DNA of 64,000 nucleotides, from NCBI GenBank assembly GCA_009760855.2, contig WPIO01000002.1:7463001-7527000 (forward strand), given 5' to 3'. Every line of letters begins with the position of its first letter. The stretch's first letter is position 1. The position numbers were made by a program, and so were the translations under genes. Source of the stretch: Cristatella mucedo (Eukaryota; Bryozoa; Phylactolaemata; Cristatellidae). Below are positions 10,588-20,340 of the stretch, piece by piece. The notes under the pieces were generated by a model. It did no database searches and had not been told where the DNA came from. It saw only the letters and a list, made by a program, of their open reading frames with translations.

Positions 10588-11412
10588 TTTCTATATAATT
10601 ATTGATTAATACTTTACTTCTATCTAATATTTCTCTGACTACAGGGACAATCCTTGCAAATCGTCCATAATCTTCTTCCTCGACTACTTGTATCTCAAAT
10701 TTTTCTAAATAATATTTTATATCAAAACCAAAACTTTTTTATTGTTAAAACGACCATATTCACTTATTATATCAAATTGAAAATCATAATACTTTTCATC
10801 TTTAAGTAAATACATAAATAATGATTCGCGAATGAGCATATCAAAAATGTAACTTGTAGGTATTCTAACTGTTCCAGCTGCAACATAATCTTTAGTAGGT
10901 TCTTTGCAATTCAAACCTTCAACTAATATTTCAAATTCACTATAGAAACATCTGCTTAATTTCTATACATGTAATCCTAATAAACATTGACCTAAGTATT
11001 GTTTTGGTACAGATTCTTTAACTATATACTACGACTCCATAAACATTTTATCTCAATTAACGTGTCTTCATCTATGATTCTATCTGGAGAATATCTATAA
11101 ACACCATCGCTAGTAAAACATTCATTTGAATTTTCAATCTTTCTATCTAATTTCATTTCTAAATAATTCGCAGCTATTGGCTCAAATACCTTACCAAATA
11201 AAATTTGCGGAAATCGCACTGGTTGAGAATTTGAAATATATTTTTTTAGTTTTCTATTTGCAATTAATTCTGTATCACAATCAATTTGTGAACCAAAAAC
11301 TATATCATTCCTAAAACAGAATATACATCTGATCCACCAATATTTAAACTCATAGCCCTCTTCCACTGATCAGACCCTTGAATAAAATTTGTTTTGCATT
11401 ATATTTAGTCAT
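10565..11412 (-). pseudogene. YqaJ/lambda-type exonuclease (viral recombinase)
   Basis: The protein belongs to the PD-(D/E)XK exonucleases that chew 5' ends to start single-strand annealing. Family landmarks appear in order: the substrate block QGSDQWKRA and IGGSDVYSVLG (about 11380-11330), GKVFEPIAANYLE, the active-site pair SPD with IEIKC (about 11070-11040), and PKQYLGQCLLGLHV after it. The C-terminal ~100 residues continue to a stop at 10565 and overlap the start of F1 by 23 bp. Lesions are frameshifts near 11388, 11320, 11020 and 10720, and a stop near 10965. Such a nuclease is not part of the classical Polinton core. Confidence 0.85.
10588..10600 (-). promoter_or_regulatory. TATATAGAAAATG start motif of F1
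   Basis: A TATATA box lies four to five bases before the ATG at 10587. The identical TATATAGAAAATG occurs before the ORFs at 21931 and 23079, which argues for an element-specific promoter or initiator with very short leaders. Confidence 0.55.
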
Positions 11413-11493
11413 TATAATTGTATTAAAAATCTTTTCCATCGCAAACAGTCATTCCTTTAATGCAAGTAAAGTTAGCTGCACTACCACTCGAAG

Positions 11494-11590
11494 TTAGTTA
11501 GCACTATTCTCACAAATAGTCAAGTAATGGATGAGAATGTTTGAAGCAGGAATGGCATTACTATCAAATTCAATAGTTACATCAAGTCTA

Positions 11591-11622
<32 letters not shown>

Positions 11623-13078
11623 TTGCACTTGATAAAGCGCCCTCAGAGAACTTAATCTCTTTCTAGGCGCTTTACATTTGCTGCAAAGTGATACGCAATA
11701 GAATAGTAAGTAAAATCATGCTTGAAAAACTAGAAGTCACTCTAAGAGGTTCATCATTGTATTGCAAGTCAATAACATGAATAGGGTAAAGTCTCATCCA
11801 CTCAGGATAAGTAACACCTACAGGTTCAGTAACCTCATTAAGACCAAGGTATTGTTTTTTGAAAGTCGTGAAATCTATATAAGCCGGTGCACACTTTCCA
11901 AGTTTTGGTAAACTAGCTCTTAGAATAAAAGGATATTGTTTAGATCTATTAGCCAGTATAGAAACACTCTTAATATCACAATGGTTGTAAGTGCAAGGAT
12001 TACCAGTGCAACTATCATATTTATCATTGTTTTGAGCTGCAATAATCAACAATCTAACTTTATCAATTGTATTTTGAAGTGATGGAGTATTATTGAATTT
12101 GGTTGCTTGGTTTAGAGCTGTTATAGTAACGTTTTCATAGCGTCTAACTCTGTAATTTAGTCTAATTTTCTTTGATCTCTCCTTTGAGATATCTGCAAGT
12201 GCTCTTTGTATACTTTCTTTTGGTACAACACATGGAACAACAAGTCTCATTTTTGTCATTGTAATTTTGAAAGCATTCTAAGTACCATCGCCATTAGCCA
12301 TAGCAACACCACGTGTAGCAAGCATATTTGATTGATTGCCAGCAGCACCAGTTGCACCGGTCACAATTGCATCTCTATCTAATCCACCAACTCTTGTTAT
12401 TTCAAGTGTAAATGAAATATTATAAAGGATTTTATTCATATCAGCACAAAAACCAGAAATTCTTGATAGAGGAAGTGCAATACTAAAATTTCCAGCTTCA
12501 TCAACAATGTTGTTTATAACACCTCTTCTATATACAAATCCAATGTTTAAAGCAGTAGCTCCAGAAGCAGCAGGGCTAGTATATGAACCAAGACCTGTAA
12601 ACATATCATCCATTGAACTAGCTTCATCTTTTTTCCAGCCAGTTGCAAGACCTTCAGTTCTATTGTAATCACTTGGATAACAAAGTAGACCTATCAATGT
12701 TGAAACACTTCTAACATGTTGTGTAAGAGGAAGGCTTTCAATTTCTTCAGCACCAAGTCTAACTCTCATGCTATTTAACATCCATGCACCAGCATTGTTA
12801 GCGAGACCAAAAGAAAGATTTCTTGCAGGAGCACCAAAAGCACCACCATCAGCGACTTGTGCTTGCAATTGAGCTTCAAGTAGAAGATAACCATCAGATA
12901 GGACATGGCACGTTTGTTGTTCACCAGGAACAATGAATGTAACTAGTTTACTTGCAATACTACCAGTTTCATTACCATTAGTTTGATAAAACTCTCTAAA
13001 TTGATAGTCTCTAAGTTTATAGTCAAGAAACTCAGGATCTCCCAATTTGAGTATACTATCGATAGGTGCACTTGCCCT
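11494..13078 (-). pseudogene. MCP: Major capsid protein candidate
   Basis: A long beta-rich ORF (13045-12278) continues in the same frame past a TAG at about 12278 into a second ORF (12259-11735), which is then broken by a LINE insertion and resumes to a stop at 11494. Without the insert this is about 480 codons, near the size of Polinton double jelly-roll capsids. Early landmarks are GDPEFLDYKLRDYQF and LPLTQHVRSVSTL, and YPEWMRLYPI lies near the end. No ATG sits at the expected site: the frame enters from an AGG at 13076-13078 just after TATATAGAGAAGAA, so the start codon seems mutated. The call rests on size, position beside the minor-capsid/ATPase block and overall character. Confidence 0.72.
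11592..11730 (-). mobile_element. LINE-A 3'-end insertion in the capsid gene
   Basis: An AAT tail, the hairpin and ~60 bp of 3' UTR in reverse orientation, identical by eye to the end of LINE A1. CTAGAA flanks it on both sides (11588-11593 and 11730-11735), a likely target-site duplication. It interrupts the capsid candidate near its C-terminus. Confidence 0.9.
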
Positions 13079-13092
13079 TTCTTCTCTATATA
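13079..13092 (-). promoter_or_regulatory. TATATAG motif upstream of the capsid gene
   Basis: TTTATATAGAG on the minus strand lies immediately before the apparent (mutated) capsid start, matching the motif found before other genes of this element. Confidence 0.45.
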
Positions 13093-13104
13093 AAAAACTA
13101 AAAA

Positions 13105-13703
13105 TTATTTTCTACTTTGAATATATAAACCATCTCTTATCTTTTTTCTAATGCTTCCATCATAACCATCAGATCTCGGAGTATAAGAAACAATGGCTTT
13201 AGTGTTAATTACTTTCTCTATTTCTTCATATGCTTTAGGATCATTCTCTTTAAGAGTCTCCGAATAGTCTTCTACTTCTGGTTCTTCTTCTATATTAGCT
13301 TTTCTACTTTTTTTTAGATTTCTTAGTGACCTTCTCAAGCATAATACGTTTTAATTCACGATCCATCTCTTTGATCTTTCTATCATAATCTTCATCTTTT
13401 CTTTTCCTATCAAGCTCATAATCAAGTTCTTTCTTTCTTCTCTCTTCTTCAAGTTTGTCATCCATTTCTCTAGCAGCATAATCTTGATCAATTTTTTCTT
13501 TCTTTGTTTGTAGTTCACTAAGTTTTCTTGCTTGATGCATTTCAATACCTTTGGTTGCAACTTTCAATCCAGTATCAACAGCACCACTTAAAGCAGGTAC
13601 AATTTTAATAATTACCTCAAGAGGATCTTAAAATTTTGCTCCACTTAACACGATATTTACCTTCATGTATTCTATCATGTCCAACTCTCACATAGCTACC
13701 CAT
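13105..13703 (-). pseudogene. Charged coiled-coil protein
   Basis: The start is ATG GGT at 13703 (MGSYVRVGHDRIHEGKYRVK). A frameshift near 13632 leads to the second frame (13567-13304), which is a nearly uninterrupted charged coiled coil rich in Lys, Glu and Asp. A second frameshift in the A-run near 13315 leads to the acidic C-terminal part (13320-13105) ending SRK. Total about 195-200 codons. It lies between the capsid and minor-capsid genes, so a structural or scaffold role is plausible; no family is assigned. Confidence 0.6.
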
Positions 13704-13712
13704 TGCTCTATA

Positions 13713-14615
13713 TTACTTTGAAATTTCTATTGTTGCAACTACATCAGTAATAATACGTACAGCATTTCCATTTTGATCACTTAATCCTGTTTTAAAACTA
13801 CTTATTGCATTTATATCACCACGTGTTGGTAAATACAATACATTAGGAATATGTAGGTCAACCTTTTCACCTGGATTGAGATCATCAATATCAATAATAT
13901 ATAAAGATGTGCATTGTTCTAAGAATCCTTTTCTTCTTTCTACATAATTATTATGAGGATCGACTAAATCACAATTAACACTTATCCATCGTATTCCTTT
14001 ACTATCTGGTAATACCATTTTATTCCATGCTTTAAAGATACCAGCGAAATACATTGCTTTTTCTATTGCTTCAAATGGTCTTCCACCAACAAGATCGCTA
14101 TCGAATGTTCCTTGTTGATTTGAATTAAAACCAAGAGTATCTCCAATTAAATTTAATGCAGTTTTAGAATTACTTCCAAGTAGAACAACATAATCTCCAA
14201 CTACTTGCATTAATATTCTATTATCTGTATCAACATTAAATTGTATACCTGAACTATTTCTTTTAGTTGTATCATAAAAAGTACTAACTGTAGATGTTGG
14301 TGTTGATCCATTTTGAACAACAATAGCCTTTGGTTGAGGTTCTAATAATGCTTTATTTAGAGCTGCTGTTATTTTATTTGAATCATAATAACCAGGAGCT
14401 ATTGTAATATATGCACTACTTGTGTCAGCAATAGACCATCTAAACCAAAGTTTATCATTGAAGCCAGCAATAACATTTGATATAATTTAATTAGTATAAG
14501 TGAAACCTACTCTACGTAACTCAATTTTATTGTAACCTGAATCAGATCCTAGCATAATAGGTGGTGATACTGTTTTTGATTGTGAACTACTCGTTCCAGT
14601 TAATCATATCGACAT
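13713..14615 (-). pseudogene. Minor capsid (penton-type) candidate
   Basis: About 300 codons from ATG at 14615, broken by TGA at codon 4 (14604-14606) and TAA at 14488-14490; the rest is open to 13713. The translated protein is beta-strand rich with few charged helices, including NKIELRRVGFTYTN, LWFRWSIADTS and LYIIDIDDLNPGEKVDLHIP. In Polintons the minor capsid protein sits beside the major one and forms vertex pentons with a single jelly roll; this gene has the expected size and place. The assignment is positional and structural inference. Confidence 0.55.
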
Positions 14616-14624
14616 TTTCTTATG

Positions 14625-15434
14625 TTAAACTTCAATAATTTCTATAACAACTGTAATTTGTTGAGAATTAAAATCTAATAAATTTAGATTATGATCAGTG
14701 ACAGTAATTTCTATATCAGAAATAGAATCACTGGCAACATTATGATATTCAACAGTATTTGGTTCATGAACCATTTGTTCCCATGGATAGAAATTAAAAG
14801 CAAAACTTTTGAATACTTGACTTTCTTTTCCACCTATGAAAATAGTTCCACTAACAACCATATTACAACTTACAAGTATAAGATCTATGTAAGAAACATA
14901 AACTTCATTTTCAGAAATAATCTTAGTGTTAGGTATACAAACAACAGGTGTAATATCAGGATACATCTTAGCAAAGTCAGCAGCTGAAAGTGTAGTATAA
15001 GCTGCAGCAGTAAATCCTTGAATAGTAGAAATAGTAGATTTACTTGCAAGGAATGACCAACCAACAGGTAATTTAATCGATGAGTTAGAAGTTGCAGTAT
15101 CAACACCTATTTATCTTTTGTTGCTCCTGATTGAGTAATAGAATTATTAATTGTACCAGCAATACCCGTGTTTACATCATCTGTTACAGGACCATACATT
15201 CCAGGTCTTATTGTTATATCCTTCTTTATTTTTCTCTAACGCACGTTCATTCAATTCATGTTCTACTCTATTTCTTGCTTGCATTTCTGCTTCAATTCAT
15301 TTTATCTCTTGAGCATTATCAAGTGTACCAGCAACACGTAAATTTTCTAAATTATTAAGTTTATTCTCTAAATCTATTGCTTCTTGAACACTTCCTCTGT
15401 AAGATTTTTTTTTTACTTGCGTATATTTCACCAT
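14625..15434 (-). pseudogene. Virion-type protein with N-terminal coiled coil
   Basis: ATG at 15434 opens MVKYTQVKKK followed by a helical, Asn/Glu/Leu-rich coiled coil to about 15245 (one TGA near 15300). After frameshifts near 15220 and 15110 the protein becomes beta-rich and hydrophobic, ending in the 113-codon frame 14966-14625. About 270 codons in total. It lies between the ATPase and the minor-capsid candidate, spaced 10 bp from the latter, so it was probably expressed with the virion genes. No family recognised. Confidence 0.5.
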
Positions 15435-15456
15435 TTATCATTTACCCTATATTCAA

Positions 15457-16119
15457 TTAAAAAATAGTTATTAATTGTTTGCCTTTATTATCAACAGACC
15501 AAAATCTTCTTTATGATTCTGTTTTAGTTAGACCAATAACACAATAACTAAATCTCTTTATAGTGCATGAGTTTACCCATTCTTTAAACATTTTCTTATC
15601 TATATCACTAACATATGAATCACGAATGTATTCTATATCAGTATTATTTTTTTGAGATTATAATCATATTAATATTGTTTCTTATTTCTCTTCTAGGAAT
15701 ATTAGTAAATCATTGGGCAAGATAAAATATGTTCAATGATTTATGTCTACCTCTAGTAAAACAATCTAAGATTTTCGATTGATGTTCTGTCATCAAATCA
15801 TCTAATACAACAACATTCTTACAATTCTTATAAGAATCAACTTCTGTCATATTATCAATTCCATCAACCCAAACATAAGCAGGTTTATCTTAAGTCATTG
15901 ACATAACCTACGATATAACTTTTGATCTAAACTTGAAGCAATGATTGTACACGTATCATAATTGAGCATTCCATAAAATATCCAATTCATTACTAACTGT
16001 GATTTACCTATTCCACTTGGTCCAAGCACTAATGCTCTAATAGGAACTTTAGGTAAAGGTTCTTTATGTCTAGTATCTACATCTTGTCCAAAATTAACAG
16101 CTCTAACTTGCAACGACAT
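15457..16119 (-). pseudogene. ATP: Packaging ATPase (FtsK/HerA, A32-like)
   Basis: The motor that drives viral DNA into capsids. ATG at 16119. Walker A is GPSGIGKS at about residues 33-40; Walker B is NVVVLDDLM near 15815-15790; a following TRGRHKSLNIFYLAQ block fits the sensor region of this family. Length, about 220 codons, matches Polinton ATPases. Lesions are a stop at about 15895 with a nearby frameshift, and a TGA near 15710. It is divergent from the zinc-ribbon gene, whose ATG is 22 bp away. Confidence 0.9.
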
Positions 16120-16141
16120 TTTTTTCCATATTATAATAGAT
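16120..16141. promoter_or_regulatory. Bidirectional AT-rich start region
   Basis: The interval between ATPase ATG (16119, minus) and zinc-ribbon ATG (16142, plus) is only 22 bp and contains CATATTATAATAGAT. Confidence 0.45.
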
Positions 16142-16672
16142 ATGGAAATTTATTGCTTGAAGTGTAAAAAACAAACTGATACAATCCATGAAGAGTATGT
16201 TGAAGTAGATTCAACTAAAGGAACGAGAGGAATGCTTAAAGGTGTTTGTACTATTTGTGATAGTAAGAAGTCAAAGTTCGTTAAGTTAACATCTGGTGCA
16301 GGTAGATTATATCCTAGTAAAGGTGCAGGTAGATTAACTCATGGTTAAGGTGTTGTAACTGATAACTTAAATAGTTTAATAGAAAAGATATCAAAAGGTA
16401 AAAGGATAGATAAAAAGGTGCAGGTAGATCAACTCATGGTTAAGGTGTTGTAACTGATAACTTAAATAGTGTAATAGAAAAAAAAGAGTAGCGAATCACT
16501 AAAACCTTTACCAGCTATCTTTGCTTCAATATTAAATGACCTTAGTAAAGAATTCTCTGGCAGTGCTAAAAGATATGCTCCAGGTGTTGGTGGATGTGCC
16601 GATAAAGAACAAATTATTGCAGAGCTTAAAAAGACCGTTGACAAACTAAAAAAAGTAAAATCATCACCTTAA
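16142..16672 (+). pseudogene. Zinc-ribbon (DUF5679-like) protein with internal duplication
   Basis: The N-terminal ~45 residues have the ribbon pattern YCLKCKKQT...GMLKGVCTICDSKKSKFV, resembling small viral/bacterial DUF5679-type ribbons (two CxxC pairs). A TAA follows at about 16346. The region 16321-16475 contains two copies of a ~60-bp sequence 95 bp apart, a tandem duplication that shifts the frame. The original frame resumes near 16485 with a Pro/Ala-rich segment (LPAIFASILNDLSKEFSG), SAKRYAPGVGG and a C-terminal helix ending at TAA 16670-16672. Function unknown. Confidence 0.6.
16321..16478 (+). repeat. Tandem duplication, 95-bp period
   Basis: AGGTGCAGGTAGAT... through ...CTTAAATAGT at 16321-16375 recurs at 16416-16471 with a few substitutions. 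Because 95 is not a multiple of three it disrupts the zinc-ribbon gene. Confidence 0.85.
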
Positions 16673-16708
16673 ACAGATATAGAAATAAATAATTATATAA
16701 ATAATTAG

Positions 16709-17083
16709 GTATACAATTTATTGAGGTGTCTTTGCAAGAGATGAACTAACAAAACCATTAAACAAAGAATGTCTTATTTGTAATACTGGTGATTCTCAAG
16801 AAGCAATAAATCACTGGGTAGCACTTAAAAAAGAAGGAACTACATGTTTTTACTTTGATTCATTCGGTGCTTGGTGTTTATTGGCATAAAAAAAGCAAAT
16901 AAATGGTGTGCACGAATAAAAATAGATAAAATTAATTATTACCTTGGTCTATTTGATGATCCAATCGATGCAGCAACAGCAAGAGATATGGTTGCAATAA
17001 AATTACATTTACAATTTGCACGACTTAATTTTGATTATTGCTTAACTGATAATAACAAACTTGTTAGATATTCAGATCAATGA
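16709..17083 (+). pseudogene. Adenovirus-type cysteine protease fragment joined to an AP2 domain
   Basis: The first part (16715-16875) matches the N-terminal half of the Polinton/adenovirus maturation protease: GVFARDELTKP, the histidine block NHWVALKKEG and the acidic block YFDSFG. The catalytic Gln-Cys half is absent. Instead the sequence passes at once into an AP2-type DNA-binding domain: GVYWHKK, then after an A-run frameshift NKWCARI, YYLGLFDDPIDAATARDMVA and LQFARLNF, ending at TGA 17081-17083. AP2 domains occur in HNH homing endonucleases of viruses and phages, but no HNH motif is visible. The fragment cannot be an active protease. It overlaps the convergent gene at 17072-18190 by 12 bp. 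Confidence 0.75.
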
Positions 17084-18190
17084 TATATTTGCATATCTTT
17101 TTATATCTGCTAAAAGTTTTAATACTTCTGTATGAATTTCATCACTTGTTTTACCTTGTGCTAAAAGTATTGCATTAAGCATAGCGGACTCCGCCTTAAA
17201 ATCGCATGACTTTGTGCCGCCTACTGAACTAGTTTCTACTTTCTTAATATCTCTCTATAGTTCTGGCAAAAAATTAACTCCGCCATTCTCCAATAATTGT
17301 CTTCCATACTTTACATAGTCCAATCAATTTTTTACTTCTGAGTTTTGAACTTTTCCTGAAACGTCAATATCTGTTCTTTTTTTATTAGTTCTACCATGTT
17401 ATTCAAATCAGTAATAGCATTTCTTAGCCTTTCACTTTGTAATGTCAAAGCATTCATCCTTTGATCGTGTGTTTCCATTTTTGGTACTTTTGCAGTGAAC
17501 ATTGTCTCATCTATTAACTTTTTAATTAGACTTGCAACTGTAACAGCGGTTGAAATATTAGTTCCAGTAGCTCCAACAGCAGCAGCAATGTTCACAATAA
17601 TAGCAGGAATAGCAGGCAAAAACCCTCCAGTTCTCACTTCTAAGAATTTTTTTGACCACGATTTAGGATGTAATTGAGCAGCATCCCATTTTATTTCTTG
17701 ACCAAAGACATCAGTTAAAAATTCACTTGGATTCCAGTGCCAAGGATAATTATCTTTTTCTGCAGCAAGTAAAATATCATTTATTTTGGGACCTATTTCT
17801 AAACTCTCAATCATCTTTTCTATTCTTTCTTTTTTACTGTCATTGTCTTCCAGAACATTTGTCCATACTTTCCAGAAACAATATCATCTAATATTTCTTT
17901 TACAAATAGACTTAGATCAACTATTCCTGTAACTCCACTTGGAAATCAACCTAGGACATTAGCACCAGCACCAATTGCTTTAACAGATTTTAAAACTTTA
18001 GGTACCAATGTTGCAATCTTTTTAGAAGCTGCTAATGATAGTTTTGTAGCAACCCTTGAAACTACTTTTGTAATTACTTTTTCACCTACATTTGTCGCAG
18101 TTTTAACACCTACAATTTCTTAATTGTAGAAACTCATTCTTTTATATTTTCACCTACTCCTTTACCTTTTCTTGATCTTGTTTTTGTCAT
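17072..18190 (-). pseudogene. Basic/hydrophobic virion-type protein
   Basis: Start at 18190 (or the adjacent ATG at 18193) with a basic N-terminus (MTKTRSRKGKG), then a frameshift and an Ala/Ser/Lys-rich helical stretch (VATKLSLAASKKIATLVPKV). The main open part (17814-17332, 160 codons) contains a conserved block SKKFLEVRTGGFLPAIPAI, an Ala/Gly/Val hydrophobic segment that could cross a membrane, and DETMFTA. The frame continues after a TAG near 17333 to a stop at 17072-17074. About 360 codons originally. A diverged relic of the same gene lies at 720-960. A membrane-active or DNA-condensing virion protein is possible but unproven. Confidence 0.55.
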
Positions 18191-18205
18191 CATATATTAT
18201 AAGTA
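18191..18205. promoter_or_regulatory. Bidirectional AT-rich start region
   Basis: CATATATTATAAGTA separates the ATG at 18190 (minus) from the ATG at 18206 (plus), leaving 12-15 bp for both starts. Confidence 0.45.
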
Positions 18206-19066
18206 ATGGAAAAAGTTGGAAAAGGCAATGGTAATATCTATATTGATCTTAATGCAAATAAGAATAGAGTAACTAATTTAGGCTTTCCAATTAATAGTGG
18301 TGATGCTATAAGACTAGATTATGTTCTTAGTTCAAATAATAGTGTTATTAGTAATGCCTCAGGAGAATTAGCAACAGTATCAAGCCTAACTGATTTATTA
18401 CCTAAATAAGGTGCAATAATAAAATTACAATTGAGTTTTAAGAATGTTTATGGTATATCTGGTAATTCTGCTGATGGAACTGTTTTCAGTGATCCAAGAC
18501 CTTATACAGTAATAAACTATGGATTATTAAAAAGTATGACGCAAGTACTTCAAGGTAAAGCAATGGCAAGTATTGACATGGGAAATAAGAATATTATAAA
18601 TGTAAAAGACTCTGATGTAGTAAAAAAAATATGTTGATAGTACTAAACAAGTATCATTTAGATATTTAGCTTTGAGTTCTAGTACTTATCATAGTATAGT
18701 TTATCTTGATATGTAAAATTTAAATATTACTGCTAATGTAATTACAGGAAATAAATTTCAACCTCAACAAATTACAACTGGTGATATGCCTTTTATTTCA
18801 AAAAGAGGAAAAGTTGTTGCATATTCAACTAATCTTAAAATATTCTTTCCAGGAGTATTACCTAATTGTAGTATGGTTTCTAATATTATGTATACAACTG
18901 ATAAGACTAATTCTTATGTAGACTTAACAAGTGATAATATTTATGGTGTAAGTGGTACTATAGTTTTAATAATTAATATTGATAGAACAACATGTAGATA
19001 TGCTATTGATAAGTTTACAGTTTCAAATGAAATTATTTTTATAGATTTTATTGTTAGTATTGTATA
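18206..19066 (+). pseudogene. Fibre-like protein F2
   Basis: About 287 codons. Module cores are NRVTNLGFPINSGDAIRLDY (about 18260) and KNIINVKDSDVVKKYVD (about 18595, the last residues after a frameshift in the A-run at 18626). These match the I-NL--P-N--DAV-K-YVD pattern of F1. The C-terminal ~130 residues form a separate beta-rich domain with Cys and aromatic residues (18715-19066). Lesions: TAA 18407-18409, the frameshift and TAA at about 18714. It is the first of three tandem fibre-like genes and ends 2 bp before the next ATG. Confidence 0.65.
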
Positions 19067-19068
19067 GA

Positions 19069-20255
19069 AATGTTAGGAAAAAGAAGGAAGGGAAAGGCAG
19101 CAAAGAATTGTATTAGGAAGACCGGGATGTACTTGGTGGAAATCTACGTATGAATAATAAACTTATAACAAATTTAAGTGATCCTGTTGATGCTGGAGAT
19201 GCAGTTAATAGAAAGTATATAGATATGAACTTTGTTGCTAAGATTTCTAGATCAACTACTTCTGATGGAGGTATTGTGATGAATAATTAAAGAATAGTAG
19301 ATCTTGCAAATCCTATAAATCCTAGCGATGCTGCAACGAAAGATTATGCTGAAACAAAACTACCACTCACTGGTGGAAAAATTAGAAGAAATTTAATTTA
19401 AATGCTGCTATTTTTGCTAGTGGGTCTCCTGATAATGAATATAGTGTTCCTAATAAAAGTTATATTGATACAGACTTTCTTAGTGTTAATGGACGGAGAC
19501 CGTGCATTTAGCTCGTATGCTCCCACAGCCTGGAACTCCCTCCCGACCTGCATCAGAACATCCCCTGACCTGACCACATTTAAAAGAAACTTAAAAACAT
19601 ACCTATTTAGGACAGCATTTAGTGGGTCCTTGTGATTCGTCCTCGATGTGCTTATGCGTGCTGACACTGTTCATGCTGCCACTAACCACATTTGCATGCT
19701 GACCCAGTGCATGTAACCCCTAACCATGTTATTCATTTTGTTTGTTTTTCAAGCATGATTTTACTTACTATTCTATTGCGTATCACTTTGCAGCAAATGT
19801 AAAGCGCCTAGAAAGAGATTAAGTTCTCTGAGGGCGCTTTATCAAGTGCAATATTATTATTATTATTGTTATTAATGGAGGAGCTGTTAATGGGAATCTA
19901 GATATGCTGAGTAATATTATTAGAATTGAAAATGATCCTGTTAATCCTAATGATGGTTTTAACCTTGCTTATCTACATAGAATATCTGACGGAAATATTT
20001 CAAAGACAGCATTTTTAATTGCTATTGATTCATCATCAAATACACAAATAAACGGAATAGAACATGAAGGAATGATAAGAGTTCCTGAAAATTTATCTAG
20101 TAATGCAATTTCTAGCGGATTATTTTTAATTTCAACAACATATCAAACACCTTATGGACTAATAAAAATACTTGCTCCACTTCCAACAACAGAAATAAAT
20201 CCTGCTTATTCATTTCAAATATTTGGAAGTTTTATTCTTAATGAACAAAAAGACT
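19069..20255 (+). pseudogene. Fibre-like protein F3, LINE-interrupted
   Basis: ATG at 19069 opens a basic leader (MLGKRRKGKAAKN); after a frameshift the modules follow: NNKLITNLSDPVDAGDAVNR (about 19150), IVDLANPINPSDAATKDY (about 19300), a third ending in PNKSYID (about 19455) and, beyond the LINE, IIRIENDPVNPNDGFNLAYL (about 19915). The last ~100 residues (19950-20255) are a distinct domain. A LINE-A 3' end occupies 19494-19871. A TAA at about 19288 and frameshifts near 19395 also disrupt it. The module order matches F1 and F2, with a different C-terminal domain. Confidence 0.65.
19494..19871 (+). mobile_element. LINE-A 3'-end insertion in F3
   Basis: Identical by eye to 3946-4322 of LINE A1, including FGDRAFSS...RTAFSGSL coding, 3' UTR, hairpin and ATT tail. 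TTAATGGA flanks it at 19486-19493 and 19872-19879 as an 8-bp target-site duplication. A clean, recent 5'-truncated insertion. Confidence 0.95.
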
Positions 20256-20314
20256 AATAAGCGAAATGCCAATTATATGTTCAAAAGATTTTCTTGTTGA
20301 ACGAAGCACATTTT

Positions 20315-20330
20315 GAACTGCTTATATAGC
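20315..20330 (+). promoter_or_regulatory. TATATAGCAT motif upstream of F4
   Basis: CTTATATAGCAT lies about 15-20 bases before the ATG at 20341, matching the TATATAGC motifs at the inner ends of both TIRs. Confidence 0.45.
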
Positions 20331-20340
20331 ATCATCCTAA

